Assembly (NCBI GenBank): GCA_944385035.1
Contig: CALWVV010000008.1
Coordinates: 1-64,000 of the forward strand
Reading direction: 5' to 3'
DNA from: an uncultured Oscillospiraceae bacterium
GTDB taxonomy: Bacteria > Bacillota > Clostridia > Oscillospirales > Oscillospiraceae
DNA length: 64,000 bases
This document shows positions 41,511 to 49,388 of this stretch, piece by piece. A program made the translations under genes and the position numbers. How positions within the stretch are numbered: position 1 is the stretch's first letter; the number at the start of each line of letters is the position of its first letter. A model generated the notes under the pieces. That model was given only the letters and a program-made list of their open reading frames with translations. It did no database searches and was not told the DNA's origin.

Positions 41511-42794
41511 ATGAAGCCCCGTGGCAAATGGGCCGCACTGGCCCTGGCCGGGGTCCTGCTGGCTGGGTGCGCCCCCCAAACGGGCGGCACATCCCAGCTC
41601 CCCGCCGGCCCCAACGTCCAGACCGACTGGTCTGTTCTCCAGGAAGAAGATGCTCTCCCCGCCGTAGGGGGGCGGTTCTACGAGCAGTATACCCCTGAGC
41701 TCATTCCCCGCAGTTCCTACGGCCCCCTGCTTCCCTTTGCAGGAAGCCAGGGCCTGACCCTGGCCTGGTGGGAGGAGGAGCCCGCCTATACCTCGCCCAC
41801 CTGGTTCTATGGGCTGATGACCCAGGACGGCACTTTGGTCATGGATGCGGTGTGCTCCTCCATCACCCGCTGCGGCTACTCCCAGTTGGATGACCAGGGG
41901 CAGCGCCAGGACCACTCTCTCCCCGTCTACATCCTGACTCAGGGCAATCCCGATCGGGGCAGGCCCGGCACCGGCACCCTGGTGGCCCTGGCTGCCCAGG
42001 ACGGCAGCTGGTGGACCGATTATCAGTACTGGGGCGTCATCCCCTACCCGGACGGGATCGCCGCCGGAAACGGGGAGGGTCTGACCCTGATCAGCGCCCA
42101 GACCGGGGAAAAAACGGGCCAGTTTACCTGGGCCGAACTGGGCATCGACGACCCGAACGCCATCCCCTGGTTTACCGGCGACGCCACAGGCTCCGTCCAG
42201 TGGAAGGACGGCCTGCTCTTTCTGGGCACCTACGGAGACGCCAACCAAATTGCCCGCTTCCTGGACCCCGCCACCGGGGAAGTCTCCACCACCAGCGCCG
42301 AGGAGTGGTTTACCGGGTGGGACGCCTACTGGAACCAGTCCCTCTCCTGGGCCCCTGTGTCCCATGAGGACGGCACCATCACCCTCTCTCTGGGTGAGAC
42401 GTCCTACACCCTTCCCTCTCCCATTCCCCAGGACGACTACCCCTCGGTGGTAGGCGGCGACCGGGTCTATTTCCTCAGCTGGGATGAACAGGGCAGCATC
42501 TTCGCCGTCACCGACCTGGAGGGAAACATTTTGATCCCGGTTCAAAAGGGAGACCTTACCCCGCTGGACGGCACCCGGGAGGGCGGCCCCCTGCTGTTCG
42601 CCATCCCCCAGGGACCGGAATGGCGGATCCTTGACCGGGACGGAAACGAGTTCTATACCCTGCCTGGCGGAACGGGAAGCTTTTGCTATCTGGTCAACGG
42701 GCTCATTGAGGTCGTCCAGGACAATTGCATCTCCTACTATCAGCCCCAAACCGGGACCTGTATCCGCCGCACCTATGCTGGTCTGCCCGGTTAA
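41511..42794 (+). CDS. Lipoprotein of unknown function paired with the PstS-like protein
   Basis: A 427-aa protein with a lipoprotein signal (WAALALAGVLLAGC, Cys near 20). The rest is rich in Trp, Tyr, Gly and Asp with short repeated beta-strand-like units (YGLMTQDGTLVMDAV, ITDLEGNILIPVQKG-like segments, ILDRDGNEFYTLPGG), which suggests a WG-repeat-like or beta-propeller fold facing the outside. No catalytic motif is visible. It begins 1 bp after the PstS-like stop, so the two form an operon and probably a surface pair. Confidence 0.8.
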   Translation: MKPRGKWAALALAGVLLAGCAPQTGGTSQLPAGPNVQTDWSVLQEEDALPAVGGRFYEQYTPELIPRSSYGPLLPFAGSQGLTLAWWEEEPAYTSPTWFYGLMTQDGTLVMDAVCSSITRCGYSQLDDQGQRQDHSLPVYILTQGNPDRGRPGTGTLVALAAQDGSWWTDYQYWGVIPYPDGIAAGNGEGLTLISAQTGEKTGQFTWAELGIDDPNAIPWFTGDATGSVQWKDGLLFLGTYGDANQIARFLDPATGEVSTTSAEEWFTGWDAYWNQSLSWAPVSHEDGTITLSLGETSYTLPSPIPQDDYPSVVGGDRVYFLSWDEQGSIFAVTDLEGNILIPVQKGDLTPLDGTREGGPLLFAIPQGPEWRILDRDGNEFYTLPGGTGSFCYLVNGLIEVVQDNCISYYQPQTGTCIRRTYAGLPG

Positions 42795-42824
42795 GGCGGA
42801 ACTGTAAAAAAACTGTGAACACCC

Positions 42825-42853
42825 TTGCTTTTTTACAACAAGTGCGCTATGAT
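42825..42853 (+). promoter_or_regulatory. htpG promoter
   Basis: TTGCTT (42825-42830), 17-nt spacer, TATGAT (42848-42853), ending inside the left extension of the CIRCE element. Confidence 0.75.
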
Positions 42854-42890
42854 AACGTTAGCACTCAAGAATTATGAGTGCTAACGTTAT
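42852..42890. promoter_or_regulatory. CIRCE element (HrcA operator) upstream of htpG, extended arms
   Basis: The core TTAGCACTC-N9-GAGTGCTAA (42858-42884) matches the CIRCE consensus exactly. The symmetry continues outward by six more bases on each side (ATAACG at 42852, CGTTAT at 42885), giving 15-bp perfect arms. It overlaps the transcription start, where HrcA would block initiation until heat stress. Confidence 0.97.
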
Positions 42891-42942
42891 TTCTTTTAAT
42901 TGTTATAAATAAACTTTACTATACACGGAGGAATCAAAAATC

Positions 42943-44859
42943 ATGGCAAAGAAGCAGTTTAAGGCCGAATCCAAGCGGCTGCTGGACCTGATGGTCAACT
43001 CCATCTACACCCACAAGGAGATCTTTCTCCGGGAGCTTATCTCCAACGCCAGTGATGCAGAGGACAAGCTGGCCTACAAGTCTCTCACCGACGACAGCGT
43101 GGATGTGAAGCGCAAGGACCTGAAGATCACCATCGTCCCCAACAAGGAGATGCGCACCCTCACCGTGTCCGACAACGGCATCGGCATGACGAAGGAAGAT
43201 CTGGAGAACAACCTGGGCGTCATTGCCCACAGCGGCTCCGGCCAGTTCAAGGCCAATCTCAGCGAGGATGACAAGGCCGCCGACAAAATTGACGTCATTG
43301 GTCAGTTCGGCGTGGGCTTTTACTCCGCCTTTATGGTGGCCGACCATGTAACCGTGGTGTCCCGTGCCTGGGGCAGCGACGAGGCCTTTATGTGGCAGTC
43401 CGACGGGGCCGACGGTTACACCATCACCCCCTGCGAGAAGGACGCCCCCGGCACCGATATCATCATGCACATCAAGCCCAACGCCGACGAGGAGAACTAC
43501 GATCCGTATCTGGAGACTTATAAATTACAGGAGCTGATCAAAAAATACTCCGACTATATCCGCTACCCCATCGTCATGGAGGTAGAGGACTACCGCCAGA
43601 AGGAAAAGCCCGCCGACGCCGGGGAGGACTACAAGCCTGAGTGGGAGACGGTGAAGGAGTGGAAGACCCTCAACTCCATGGTGCCCCTGTGGCAGCGTCA
43701 GAAGTCCAAGGTGAAGCCCGAGGAGTATAACGCCTTCTATAAGGAGAAGTTCAACGACTGGCAGGACCCCCTGGCCGTCATCCACACCAGTGCCGAGGGC
43801 GCGGTGACCTATAAGGCCATGCTGTATATCCCCGCCCAGACCCCCTATGACTTCTACACCCGTGAGTACCAGAAAGGCCTGCAGCTTTACTCCTCCGGGG
43901 TGCTCATTATGGACAAATGCGCCGACCTGCTCCCCGACCACTTCCGCTTTGTCAAGGGCGTGGTGGACTCCGCTGACTTCTCCCTGAACATCAGCCGTGA
44001 GGTCCTCCAGCACACCCGCCAGCTGAAGGTCATCGCCTCCGCACTGGAGAAGAAGATCAAGTCTGAGCTGCTGAAAATGCAAAAGGACGACCGGGAGAAG
44101 TACGAGAAGTTCTGGGGCGCCTTCGGCACCCAGATCAAGTACGGCGTGGTGGCCGACTACGGCGCCCACAAGGATGTGCTCCAGGACCTGCTGCTGTTCT
44201 GGTCCTCCAAGGAGGGGAAGAACACCACTCTGGCCGCCTATAAAGACCGTATGCCCGAGGACCAGCCCTTCTACTACTACGCCTGCGGCGAGAGCGTGGA
44301 AAAGATCGCAAAGCTGCCCCAGGTGGAGCGGATTCTGGACAAGGGCTATGAGATCCTCTACTGCACCGAGGATGTGGACGATTTTGTGATGAAGGCCCTG
44401 GGTGAACTTGACGGCAAACAGTTCAAGTCCGTCAACGAGGAGGACGCCCTGCCTCAGACCGAGGAGGAGAAGAAGGCCGCCGAGGAGAAGGCCGAGGCCG
44501 GCAAGGATGTGCTGGATGCCGTGAAGGAAGCCCTGGGTGACCAGGTGAAGGAAGTGCGCATCTCCTCCATTCTCAAGTCCGGCGCCTGCTGCCTCACCGC
44601 CGACGGCCCCGTCTCTCTGGAGATGGAAAAGTATATGCGCAAGGTGGAGGGCAGCGCCCACATGAAGGCTGACCGGGTGCTGGAACTGAATCCCGACGCC
44701 GCCCCCTTTGCCGCCCTGAAGCGGGCCGTGGAGGCCGGCGACCAGGACACCGTAGCCAAGTACGCCAAGCTGCTGTACGCCCAGGCTCTGCTCCTGGCCG
44801 ATCTGCCTCTGGAGGACCCCGCCGGGTACACCCAGCTGGTGTGCTCCCTGATGGTCTGA
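42943..44859 (+). CDS. htpG: Molecular chaperone HtpG (Hsp90)
   Basis: A 638-aa ATP-dependent cytosolic chaperone. The GHKL ATPase site is complete: LRELISNASDAEDKL (motif 1, Asn and Asp), VSDNGIGMTKEDLENNLGVIAHSG (motif 2) and GQFGVGFYSAFMVAD (motif 3). The middle domain (FVKGVVDSADFSLNISREVLQHTRQLKVI) and C-terminal dimerisation region follow. SNASDAEDKL has Glu where many homologs have Ala. GGAGGAATC lies before the ATG. It is monocistronic between the CIRCE promoter and a strong terminator. Confidence 0.96.
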   Translation: MAKKQFKAESKRLLDLMVNSIYTHKEIFLRELISNASDAEDKLAYKSLTDDSVDVKRKDLKITIVPNKEMRTLTVSDNGIGMTKEDLENNLGVIAHSGSGQFKANLSEDDKAADKIDVIGQFGVGFYSAFMVADHVTVVSRAWGSDEAFMWQSDGADGYTITPCEKDAPGTDIIMHIKPNADEENYDPYLETYKLQELIKKYSDYIRYPIVMEVEDYRQKEKPADAGEDYKPEWETVKEWKTLNSMVPLWQRQKSKVKPEEYNAFYKEKFNDWQDPLAVIHTSAEGAVTYKAMLYIPAQTPYDFYTREYQKGLQLYSSGVLIMDKCADLLPDHFRFVKGVVDSADFSLNISREVLQHTRQLKVIASALEKKIKSELLKMQKDDREKYEKFWGAFGTQIKYGVVADYGAHKDVLQDLLLFWSSKEGKNTTLAAYKDRMPEDQPFYYYACGESVEKIAKLPQVERILDKGYEILYCTEDVDDFVMKALGELDGKQFKSVNEEDALPQTEEEKKAAEEKAEAGKDVLDAVKEALGDQVKEVRISSILKSGACCLTADGPVSLEMEKYMRKVEGSAHMKADRVLELNPDAAPFAALKRAVEAGDQDTVAKYAKLLYAQALLLADLPLEDPAGYTQLVCSLMV

Positions 44860-44872
44860 TTTTTTCCCAAAC

Positions 44873-44914
44873 GCATGTCCCTCCGGTCATTCAGCCGGAG
44901 GGACATGCTTTTTT
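44873..44914 (+). terminator. Terminator of htpG
   Basis: A 14-bp perfect stem (44873-44886 with 44895-44908) followed by TTTTTT. Confidence 0.93.
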
Positions 44915-44916
44915 CC

Positions 44917-44945
44917 TTGCAATTATTGCAAAAATCGATTAAAAT
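44917..44945 (+). promoter_or_regulatory. rpiB promoter
   Basis: TTGCAA (44917-44922), 17-nt spacer, TAAAAT (44940-44945), 51 nt before the start codon. Confidence 0.75.
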
Positions 44946-44996
44946 AGAATCAGAACTCCGTTCCTTACACAGGAACCAGTACAGGAGGAAACTGAT

Positions 44997-45431
44997 ATGA
45001 TTGCCATTGCTTCCGATCACGGAGGATATATGCTCAAGGAGCACATCAAAGCCTATCTGGCCGCGAAGGGCATTACCTGCGAGGACTTCGGCACCAACAG
45101 TACCGACAGCTGTGACTACCCCGATTTTGCCAAGCCCGCCGCCGAGGCGGTAGCCAGCGGCCAGTGCGAACGGGGCATCGTCATCTGTACCACCGGCATC
45201 GGCATCTCCATCTCCGCCAACAAGGTCAAGGGCATCCGCTGCGCCCTGTGCGGAGATGTGCTGTCCGCGGAGATGACCCGCCGGCACAACGACGCCAATA
45301 TGCTGGCCATGGGCGCGGGGATCGTGGGCCCCATGCTGGCCGAGCGCATTGTGGACACCTTTTTGTCCACTGAATTTGAGGGAGGCCGCCACGCCCGGCG
45401 GGTAGCCAAGATGATGGAGATTGAATCATAA
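44997..45431 (+). CDS. rpiB: Ribose-5-phosphate isomerase B
   Basis: A 144-aa RpiB/LacAB-family isomerase interconverting ribose-5-phosphate and ribulose-5-phosphate. Seen: MIAIASDHGGYMLKEHIKAYL (phosphate and substrate contacts Asp7, His8), the catalytic Cys in VICTTGIGISISANKVKGIRCALC, and RRHNDANMLAMGAGIVG. CTTGIGISIS replaces the more usual CGTGIGMSIA, a conservative change. AGGAGG lies before the ATG. It is single, and its 3' hairpin (45461-45492) is shared with the convergent small RNA. Confidence 0.94.
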   Translation: MIAIASDHGGYMLKEHIKAYLAAKGITCEDFGTNSTDSCDYPDFAKPAAEAVASGQCERGIVICTTGIGISISANKVKGIRCALCGDVLSAEMTRRHNDANMLAMGAGIVGPMLAERIVDTFLSTEFEGGRHARRVAKMMEIES

Positions 45432-45455
45432 TCCTCCTCCCCCTTCACCCCCAGC

Positions 45456-45554
45456 ACGACAAAGGGCCCTGACCATTCGGTCAGGGCCCTTTGCCTGTGT
45501 GTGTTGTAAAAGGAGAGGGAGAAATGGGAGATACAGTTTGTAGCTTTGCTACAA
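45456..45554 (-). ncRNA. Candidate small regulatory RNA A (first of a tandem pair)
   Basis: Inferred from sequence architecture, about 99 nt. A -10 TATCAT (45559-45564) precedes a 5' hairpin TTGTAGC-TTT-GCTACAA (45538-45554). A single-stranded CU-rich stretch (CTCCCATTTCTCCCTCTCC, then TTTTACAACACACACAGGC) follows, and a 14-bp hairpin (45461-45492) with a short TTTG tail ends it. CUCUCCUUU is complementary to a Shine-Dalgarno AAAGGAGAG. Three 11-bp-spaced boxes sit upstream. The matching parts of copy B (boxes, -10, CU-rich stretch, ACAACACACA, GGCAAA, 3' hairpin) argue for function. On the other strand the same stretch mimics a ribosome-binding site with a 12-codon ORF, which I judge secondary. 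Confidence 0.6.
45461..45492. terminator. Hairpin shared by rpiB and small RNA A
   Basis: A perfect 14-bp stem, AAAGGGCCCTGACC (45461-45474) with 45479-45492, loop ATTC. T-runs are short on both sides, so it is a moderate terminator. Confidence 0.65.
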
Positions 45555-45584
45555 GCATATGATAAATGAAATTTAAGGCAAAAT

Positions 45585-45612
45585 CGTGACTTTCTCGTGA
45601 ACTTTTTGTTAA
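45585..45612 (-). promoter_or_regulatory. Three 11-bp-spaced boxes upstream of small RNA A
   Basis: Minus strand TTAACA (45607-45612), TTCACG (45596-45601) and GTCACG (45585-45590), each 11 bp from the next, the last ending 20 nt before the -10. This is a typical OmpR/PhoB-family dimer array replacing a -35. Confidence 0.65.
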
Positions 45613-45627
45613 CGTTGTGCCGCCAGC

Positions 45628-45723
45628 TGCGACAAAAAGCCCCGGCTGCCTGACCGGGGCTTTTTGCCTGTGTGTTGTAAAGGAGAGAGAGAATAGAGAT
45701 ATGTCTTGTTCACTTGGCTACAA
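45628..45723 (-). ncRNA. Candidate small regulatory RNA B (second of a tandem pair)
   Basis: About 96 nt, same plan as copy A: -10 TATGAT (45728-45733), a start ATTGTAGCCAAG, a CU-rich stretch containing CTCTCTCTCCTTT, the shared ACAACACACA and GGCAAA segments, and a strong 12-bp terminator (45634-45665) ending CTTTTTG on the minus strand. UCUCUCCUU is complementary to the ribosome-binding site of the symporter gene (AAGGAGAGA at 36571). The two copies share sequence from the boxes through to the terminator, but the 5' hairpin is weaker here. Confidence 0.6.
45634..45665 (-). terminator. Terminator of small RNA B
   Basis: A 12-bp stem AAAAAGCCCCGG (45634-45645) with 45654-45665, eight-nt loop, followed on the minus strand by a TTTTT end and GTCG. 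It lies 22 bp from the boxes of copy A. Confidence 0.8.
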
Positions 45724-45753
45724 TGACATCATAGACTAAGAATAAGGCAAAAC

Positions 45754-45781
45754 CATGACTATAAAATGAACTTTTTGTGAA
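45754..45781 (-). promoter_or_regulatory. Three 11-bp-spaced boxes upstream of small RNA B
   Basis: Minus strand TTCACA (45776-45781), TTCATT (45765-45770) and GTCATG (45754-45759), 11 bp apart, the last ending exactly 20 nt before the -10, as in copy A. Confidence 0.65.
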
Positions 45782-45810
45782 TGTTTCCGGGGTGGACGGC
45801 GGATTCCCGC

Positions 45811-45840
45811 TTGACTTGCCTCAGGGCCTCGTGCCATAAT
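45811..45840 (+). promoter_or_regulatory. Promoter of the CDF exporter gene
   Basis: TTGACT (45811-45816), 18-nt spacer, CATAAT (45835-45840). It lies divergent to the small RNA B boxes, 29 bp away. Confidence 0.6.
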
Positions 45841-45890
45841 AATGGTTAATTCTTTGCTCACAATTTTTCTTTGCGAGGTGGACGTTTCCC

Positions 45891-47084
45891 GTGAACAGGA
45901 TTCTTCAGCTTTGCCTGCGTGGGGAGGACCCCAATTCCCCCCAGGTCCGCCGCCGGTGCGGAACAATCGCCGGCGGAATGGGTATTTTTCTCAACCTGCT
46001 GTTATCCGCCGGCAAGCTGCTGGCAGGGCTGCTCACCGCCTCGGTGGCCATGACCGCGGACGGCCTCAACAACCTCTCCGATGCAGCCACCTCCGTGGTC
46101 ACCCTCATTGGATTTCGCCTGGCCGGACAGGAGGCGGACGCAGAGCACCCCTTTGGCCACGGAAGAATGGAATATGTAGCCGGGCTGATCGTCTCCCTGG
46201 CCATTCTCCTGATGGGGGTGGAGGTGGGCCGCTCCGCCGTGGACTCTCTGCTCCACGGCTCCACGCCCGAATTTTCTCCCCTGGCGGTGGGCATCCTGTG
46301 TGCCGCCATCCTGGTAAAGTTCTGGATGTTCTGGTTTAACCGGGCTCTGGGGCAAACTATCGGCTCGACGGCCATGCAGGCCACCGCCGCCGACTCCCTC
46401 TCTGACACGCTCTCCACCGGGGTGGTCCTTGTGTCCACCCTGCTGTGCCACTTCTTCCAGCTCCATGTGGATGGCCTGGCCGGCCTTTTGGTGTGCGCCT
46501 TCATTTTAAAAACCGGCTGGGAGGCCGCTCGGGACACTCTGGACCCCCTTCTGGGCCGGCCTATGGACCCGGAGCTGGCCGCCGACATTGACAAGCTGGT
46601 GCTGGGCCACGACCACATTCTGGGCATCCACGACCTGGTCTATCACGACTACGGCCCCGGCCGGGCCATGATGTCCTTCCACGCGGAGGTCCCCGCCGAC
46701 GGCGACCTGCTGGAGATCCACGACATCATCGACCACATTGAGCGGGAATTGAAGGCCAAGCACCATATTGAGACGGTGATTCATATGGACCCCGTGGTCT
46801 GCGACGACAGCACTTCTGCCCTGCGTGCCCAGGTGGATGCCCTTGCCAAGAAGCTGGACCCGGCGCTGTCCACCCACGATTTCCGGATGACGGCCGGCCC
46901 CATCCATACCAATATCATCTTTGATGTGGTGGTCCCCTATGGCTTCCGCCTGACGGACCACCAGGTATGCGAGGAACTCTCCCAGGCCATCCACGCCCTC
47001 TCCCCCCGGTACTACGCGGTGATCCAGGTGGACCACTCCTATGTGGACGGAAGAGGAGACCAAAAAGCCTCCTCCACCCCGTAA
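45891..47084 (+). CDS. Cation diffusion facilitator (CDF) metal exporter
   Basis: A 397-aa proton-coupled divalent metal exporter. Six membrane helices fit residues about 25-215; the metal site is visible as SVAMTADGLNNLSDAATSVV in helix 2 and QATAADSLSDTLSTGVVL in helix 5 (Asp-x-x-x-Asp pairs), with HPFGHGRMEYVAG between. The cytoplasmic C-terminal domain (about 225-320) contains VYHDYGPGRAMMSFHAEVPADGDLLEIHDIIDHIERELKAKHHIETVIHMDP. About 80 extra residues follow, longer than the typical 300-aa CDF. The start is GTG at 45891 behind GAGGTG. Likely metals are Zn, Mn or Fe; the sequence does not decide. Confidence 0.92.
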   Translation: MNRILQLCLRGEDPNSPQVRRRCGTIAGGMGIFLNLLLSAGKLLAGLLTASVAMTADGLNNLSDAATSVVTLIGFRLAGQEADAEHPFGHGRMEYVAGLIVSLAILLMGVEVGRSAVDSLLHGSTPEFSPLAVGILCAAILVKFWMFWFNRALGQTIGSTAMQATAADSLSDTLSTGVVLVSTLLCHFFQLHVDGLAGLLVCAFILKTGWEAARDTLDPLLGRPMDPELAADIDKLVLGHDHILGIHDLVYHDYGPGRAMMSFHAEVPADGDLLEIHDIIDHIERELKAKHHIETVIHMDPVVCDDSTSALRAQVDALAKKLDPALSTHDFRMTAGPIHTNIIFDVVVPYGFRLTDHQVCEELSQAIHALSPRYYAVIQVDHSYVDGRGDQKASSTP

Positions 47085-47126
47085 TTCACAAATTATTCAC
47101 CCAAGACGTTCCTTTTGCGGTATAAT
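47085..47126 (+). promoter_or_regulatory. Promoter of the two-component system with the repeat box
   Basis: TTCACA (47085-47090) and TTCACC (47096-47101) lie 11 bp apart, the second ending 19 nt before TATAAT (47121-47126), with no good -35. The repeat type and its distance to the -10 match the two small RNA promoters, which suggests autoregulation. Confidence 0.65.
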
Positions 47127-47173
47127 AATTGCGGTATCATAAACTATAAATTACTTAGGATGGGGTGACACTT

Positions 47174-47866
47174 ATGCCCAAAAAGGTTTTGATCGTGGAA
47201 GACGACGGAAATATCGCAGAGCTGCTCCACCTCTATTTAGAGAAGGAGGGCTTTGAGACCCAGGTAGCCAAGGACGGAGGACGGGGAGTGGAGCTGTTTC
47301 GCTCCTTTCAGCCCGATCTGGTGCTGCTGGACATCATGCTGCCCATTATGGACGGCTGGTCTGTACTGAAAAAGATCCGGGAAACGGAGAAGACCCCCGT
47401 CATCATGCTCACCGCCAAGGGCCAGACCGAGGACAAGGTGGCCGGTCTGGAACAGGGGGCGGACGACTATATTGTAAAACCCTTTGAAATGAAGGAAGTC
47501 CTGGCCCGGATCCATGCGGTGCTGCGCAGAACCGGCGCCGAGGAGGAGCCTGGAGAGAAAAAGCTCTCCTTTGACAAGCTGGTCATCAACCTGGACTCCT
47601 ATGAGCTGCTGGTAGACAACCAGCGGGTGGACACCCCGCCCAAGGAGCTGGAGCTGCTGTTCCATCTGGCCTCCTCTCCCAACCGGGTATTTACCCGCAA
47701 CCAGCTTCTGGACGAGGTCTGGGGCTTTGACTACTTCGGCGACAGCCGCACCGTAGACGTGCACATCAAGCGCCTGCGGGAGAAGCTGGAAAATGTCAGC
47801 GACCAGTGGCGGCTGAAAACCGTCTGGGGCGTGGGCTATAAGTTTGAGGTGGGCCCTGCCTCTTGA
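47174..47866 (+). CDS. OmpR/PhoB-family response regulator
   Basis: A 230-aa two-domain regulator. The receiver domain has Asp10 and Asp11 (IVEDDGN), the phosphorylation site Asp53 (LLDIMLPIMDGW), Thr80 and Lys102 (ADDYIVKPFEM). The C-terminal winged helix is of the OmpR type (LELLFHLASSPNRVFTRNQLLDEVWGFDYFGDSRTVDVHIKRLREKLE). Such proteins bind 11-bp direct repeats as dimers. The ATG at 47174 follows GGGGTG; a GTG three codons earlier is less well placed. It is followed 39 bp later by its kinase and then htrA. Confidence 0.94.
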   Translation: MPKKVLIVEDDGNIAELLHLYLEKEGFETQVAKDGGRGVELFRSFQPDLVLLDIMLPIMDGWSVLKKIRETEKTPVIMLTAKGQTEDKVAGLEQGADDYIVKPFEMKEVLARIHAVLRRTGAEEEPGEKKLSFDKLVINLDSYELLVDNQRVDTPPKELELLFHLASSPNRVFTRNQLLDEVWGFDYFGDSRTVDVHIKRLREKLENVSDQWRLKTVWGVGYKFEVGPAS

Positions 47867-47905
47867 TTTTCCGTTCCGAATACCATGTTAAGGAGGTGAG
47901 GCGTT

Positions 47906-49342
47906 TTGCGGTCTCTCTATAAGCGTCAGCTGACCATGATGGTGGGCATTATGATCCTGTCCTTTACGCTCCTGTCCGCCGCTTTTATGCTGCTGTCCTA
48001 CCGGTACCTTATTTCAGAAAAGCGGGAGTCCATGGAGCGCAACGCAGGGTATATTGCCGGCTTTACCGCCCTGTATTACAAGGAATACCGGGACATTCAG
48101 GACGAGCTTTACAGCAACTATGTGGCCAATATCGCCCTGATCTCCGACTCCTTTGTCATCGTCGCCGGACCGGACGGAGAAATCCTCTACGCCACGGACG
48201 GCTCCAAAATTTATGATTATAAAAATGCCGTTCTGCCCGCCTCCGTCACTAACCAAGTGCTGAGCCATGGGACCTATGCTGGTCTGACCAGCCTGGAAGG
48301 AATTTATCCCGAGCGCCGGTACACCGCCGGATTGCCCATCAACATTTCCGTTTTGGGGCAGACGGTCAACCAGGGCCTGGTCCTGGTCTCCGCCGACGCC
48401 TCCAACCTCTCTCAGATGTGGTCGGCCACCGCCACCATTTTCTTCTTTTCCGCCGTGGTGGTGCTGCTCATCTCTGTGGTGGCCAGTACCATTACCTCCG
48501 CCCACCAGGCCCGGCCCCTGAACGAAATGGCAGAGGCTGCCCGAAAATTTGGGCAGGGAGAGTTTGACGTGCGGGTCACCAGCTACGAGGGGCGCTGCGA
48601 CGAGATCAGCACCCTGGCCGAGGCCTTTAACGCCATGGCCAACTCCCTGGAGAAGGTGGAGACCCAGCGTGCAGAATTTATCGCCAACATCTCCCACGAG
48701 CTGAAAACCCCCATGACCACCATCTCCGGCTTTGCCGAGGGAATTCTGGACGGAACCATTCCCCCCGAGCGGGAGCGGGAATCCCTTCAGATCGTGGTGT
48801 CCGAGACCCGCCGGCTCTCCCGCCTGGTACGGCGGATGCTGGATCTGTCCCGGCTCAACGCCCTGGCGGAGAATTCCATCACCGCCCAGGAGACCTTCGA
48901 TCTGACCGAGACCATGTCTCAGGTGCTCATCAGCCTGGAGAGCAAGATTACCGGCCGCAACCTGGATGTGGACGTACAGATGCCCCAAGAAAAGCTGATG
49001 GTATGGGGCGACCCCGACTCGGTCACCCAGGTATGCTATAACCTGCTGGACAACGCGGCCAAATTTGCCGCGCCGGGCACTACCATCACCGTCCAGATCA
49101 CGAAGAAGGACGGCAAGGCTGTCACCTGTATCCGCAATCTGGGGGCCACCATTCCCCCGGAGGAGCTCCCCCTGCTTTTTGACCGGTTCCACAAGGCGGA
49201 CTACTCCCGCTCCATGGACCGGGAGGGGGTTGGTTTGGGGTTGTACATTGTGAAAACGATTTTGGGCAACCTGAAAGAGACCATCAATGTCACCAGCGAG
49301 GATGGGGTGACCCAGTTCACCTTTACACTGACGCTGGCATAA
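47906..49342 (+). CDS. Membrane sensor histidine kinase
   Basis: A 478-aa kinase: membrane helix 1 (about 10-32), an extracellular sensor region (about 33-170) with PAS/dCache-like features, membrane helix 2 (about 172-195), a HAMP domain (TSAHQARPLNEMAEAARKFGQGEFDVRV, about 196-250), the H box NISHELKTPMTTISGFAEGI with His264, and the ATPase boxes (N box VCYNLLDNAAKFA, F box DRFHKADYSR, G box GVGLGLYIVKTIL). The start is TTG at 47906, behind AAGGAGG. It phosphorylates the response regulator encoded upstream. The stimulus is unknown; envelope stress fits the htrA neighbour, phosphate the PstS-like gene. Confidence 0.93.
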   Translation: MRSLYKRQLTMMVGIMILSFTLLSAAFMLLSYRYLISEKRESMERNAGYIAGFTALYYKEYRDIQDELYSNYVANIALISDSFVIVAGPDGEILYATDGSKIYDYKNAVLPASVTNQVLSHGTYAGLTSLEGIYPERRYTAGLPINISVLGQTVNQGLVLVSADASNLSQMWSATATIFFFSAVVVLLISVVASTITSAHQARPLNEMAEAARKFGQGEFDVRVTSYEGRCDEISTLAEAFNAMANSLEKVETQRAEFIANISHELKTPMTTISGFAEGILDGTIPPERERESLQIVVSETRRLSRLVRRMLDLSRLNALAENSITAQETFDLTETMSQVLISLESKITGRNLDVDVQMPQEKLMVWGDPDSVTQVCYNLLDNAAKFAAPGTTITVQITKKDGKAVTCIRNLGATIPPEELPLLFDRFHKADYSRSMDREGVGLGLYIVKTILGNLKETINVTSEDGVTQFTFTLTLA

Positions 49343-49388
49343 TCACCGTTGCTTGATCTTACGGCCCTGGGCCACTGGGAGGAAATGT

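Noticed and set aside
45500-45735. Two 12-codon plus-strand ORFs (MGDTVCSFATSI at about 45524 and MSCSLGYNDIID at about 45701) with AAAGGAGAG upstream
   Set aside because: The peptides are not similar although the DNA copies are, and the ribosome-binding-site look is the complement of the CU-rich core of the minus-strand RNAs. The boxes, -10s and terminators all fit the minus strand.
47165-47173. GTG start three codons upstream for the response regulator
   Set aside because: The ATG at 47174 has a better spaced ribosome-binding site and matches the usual receiver-domain N terminus.
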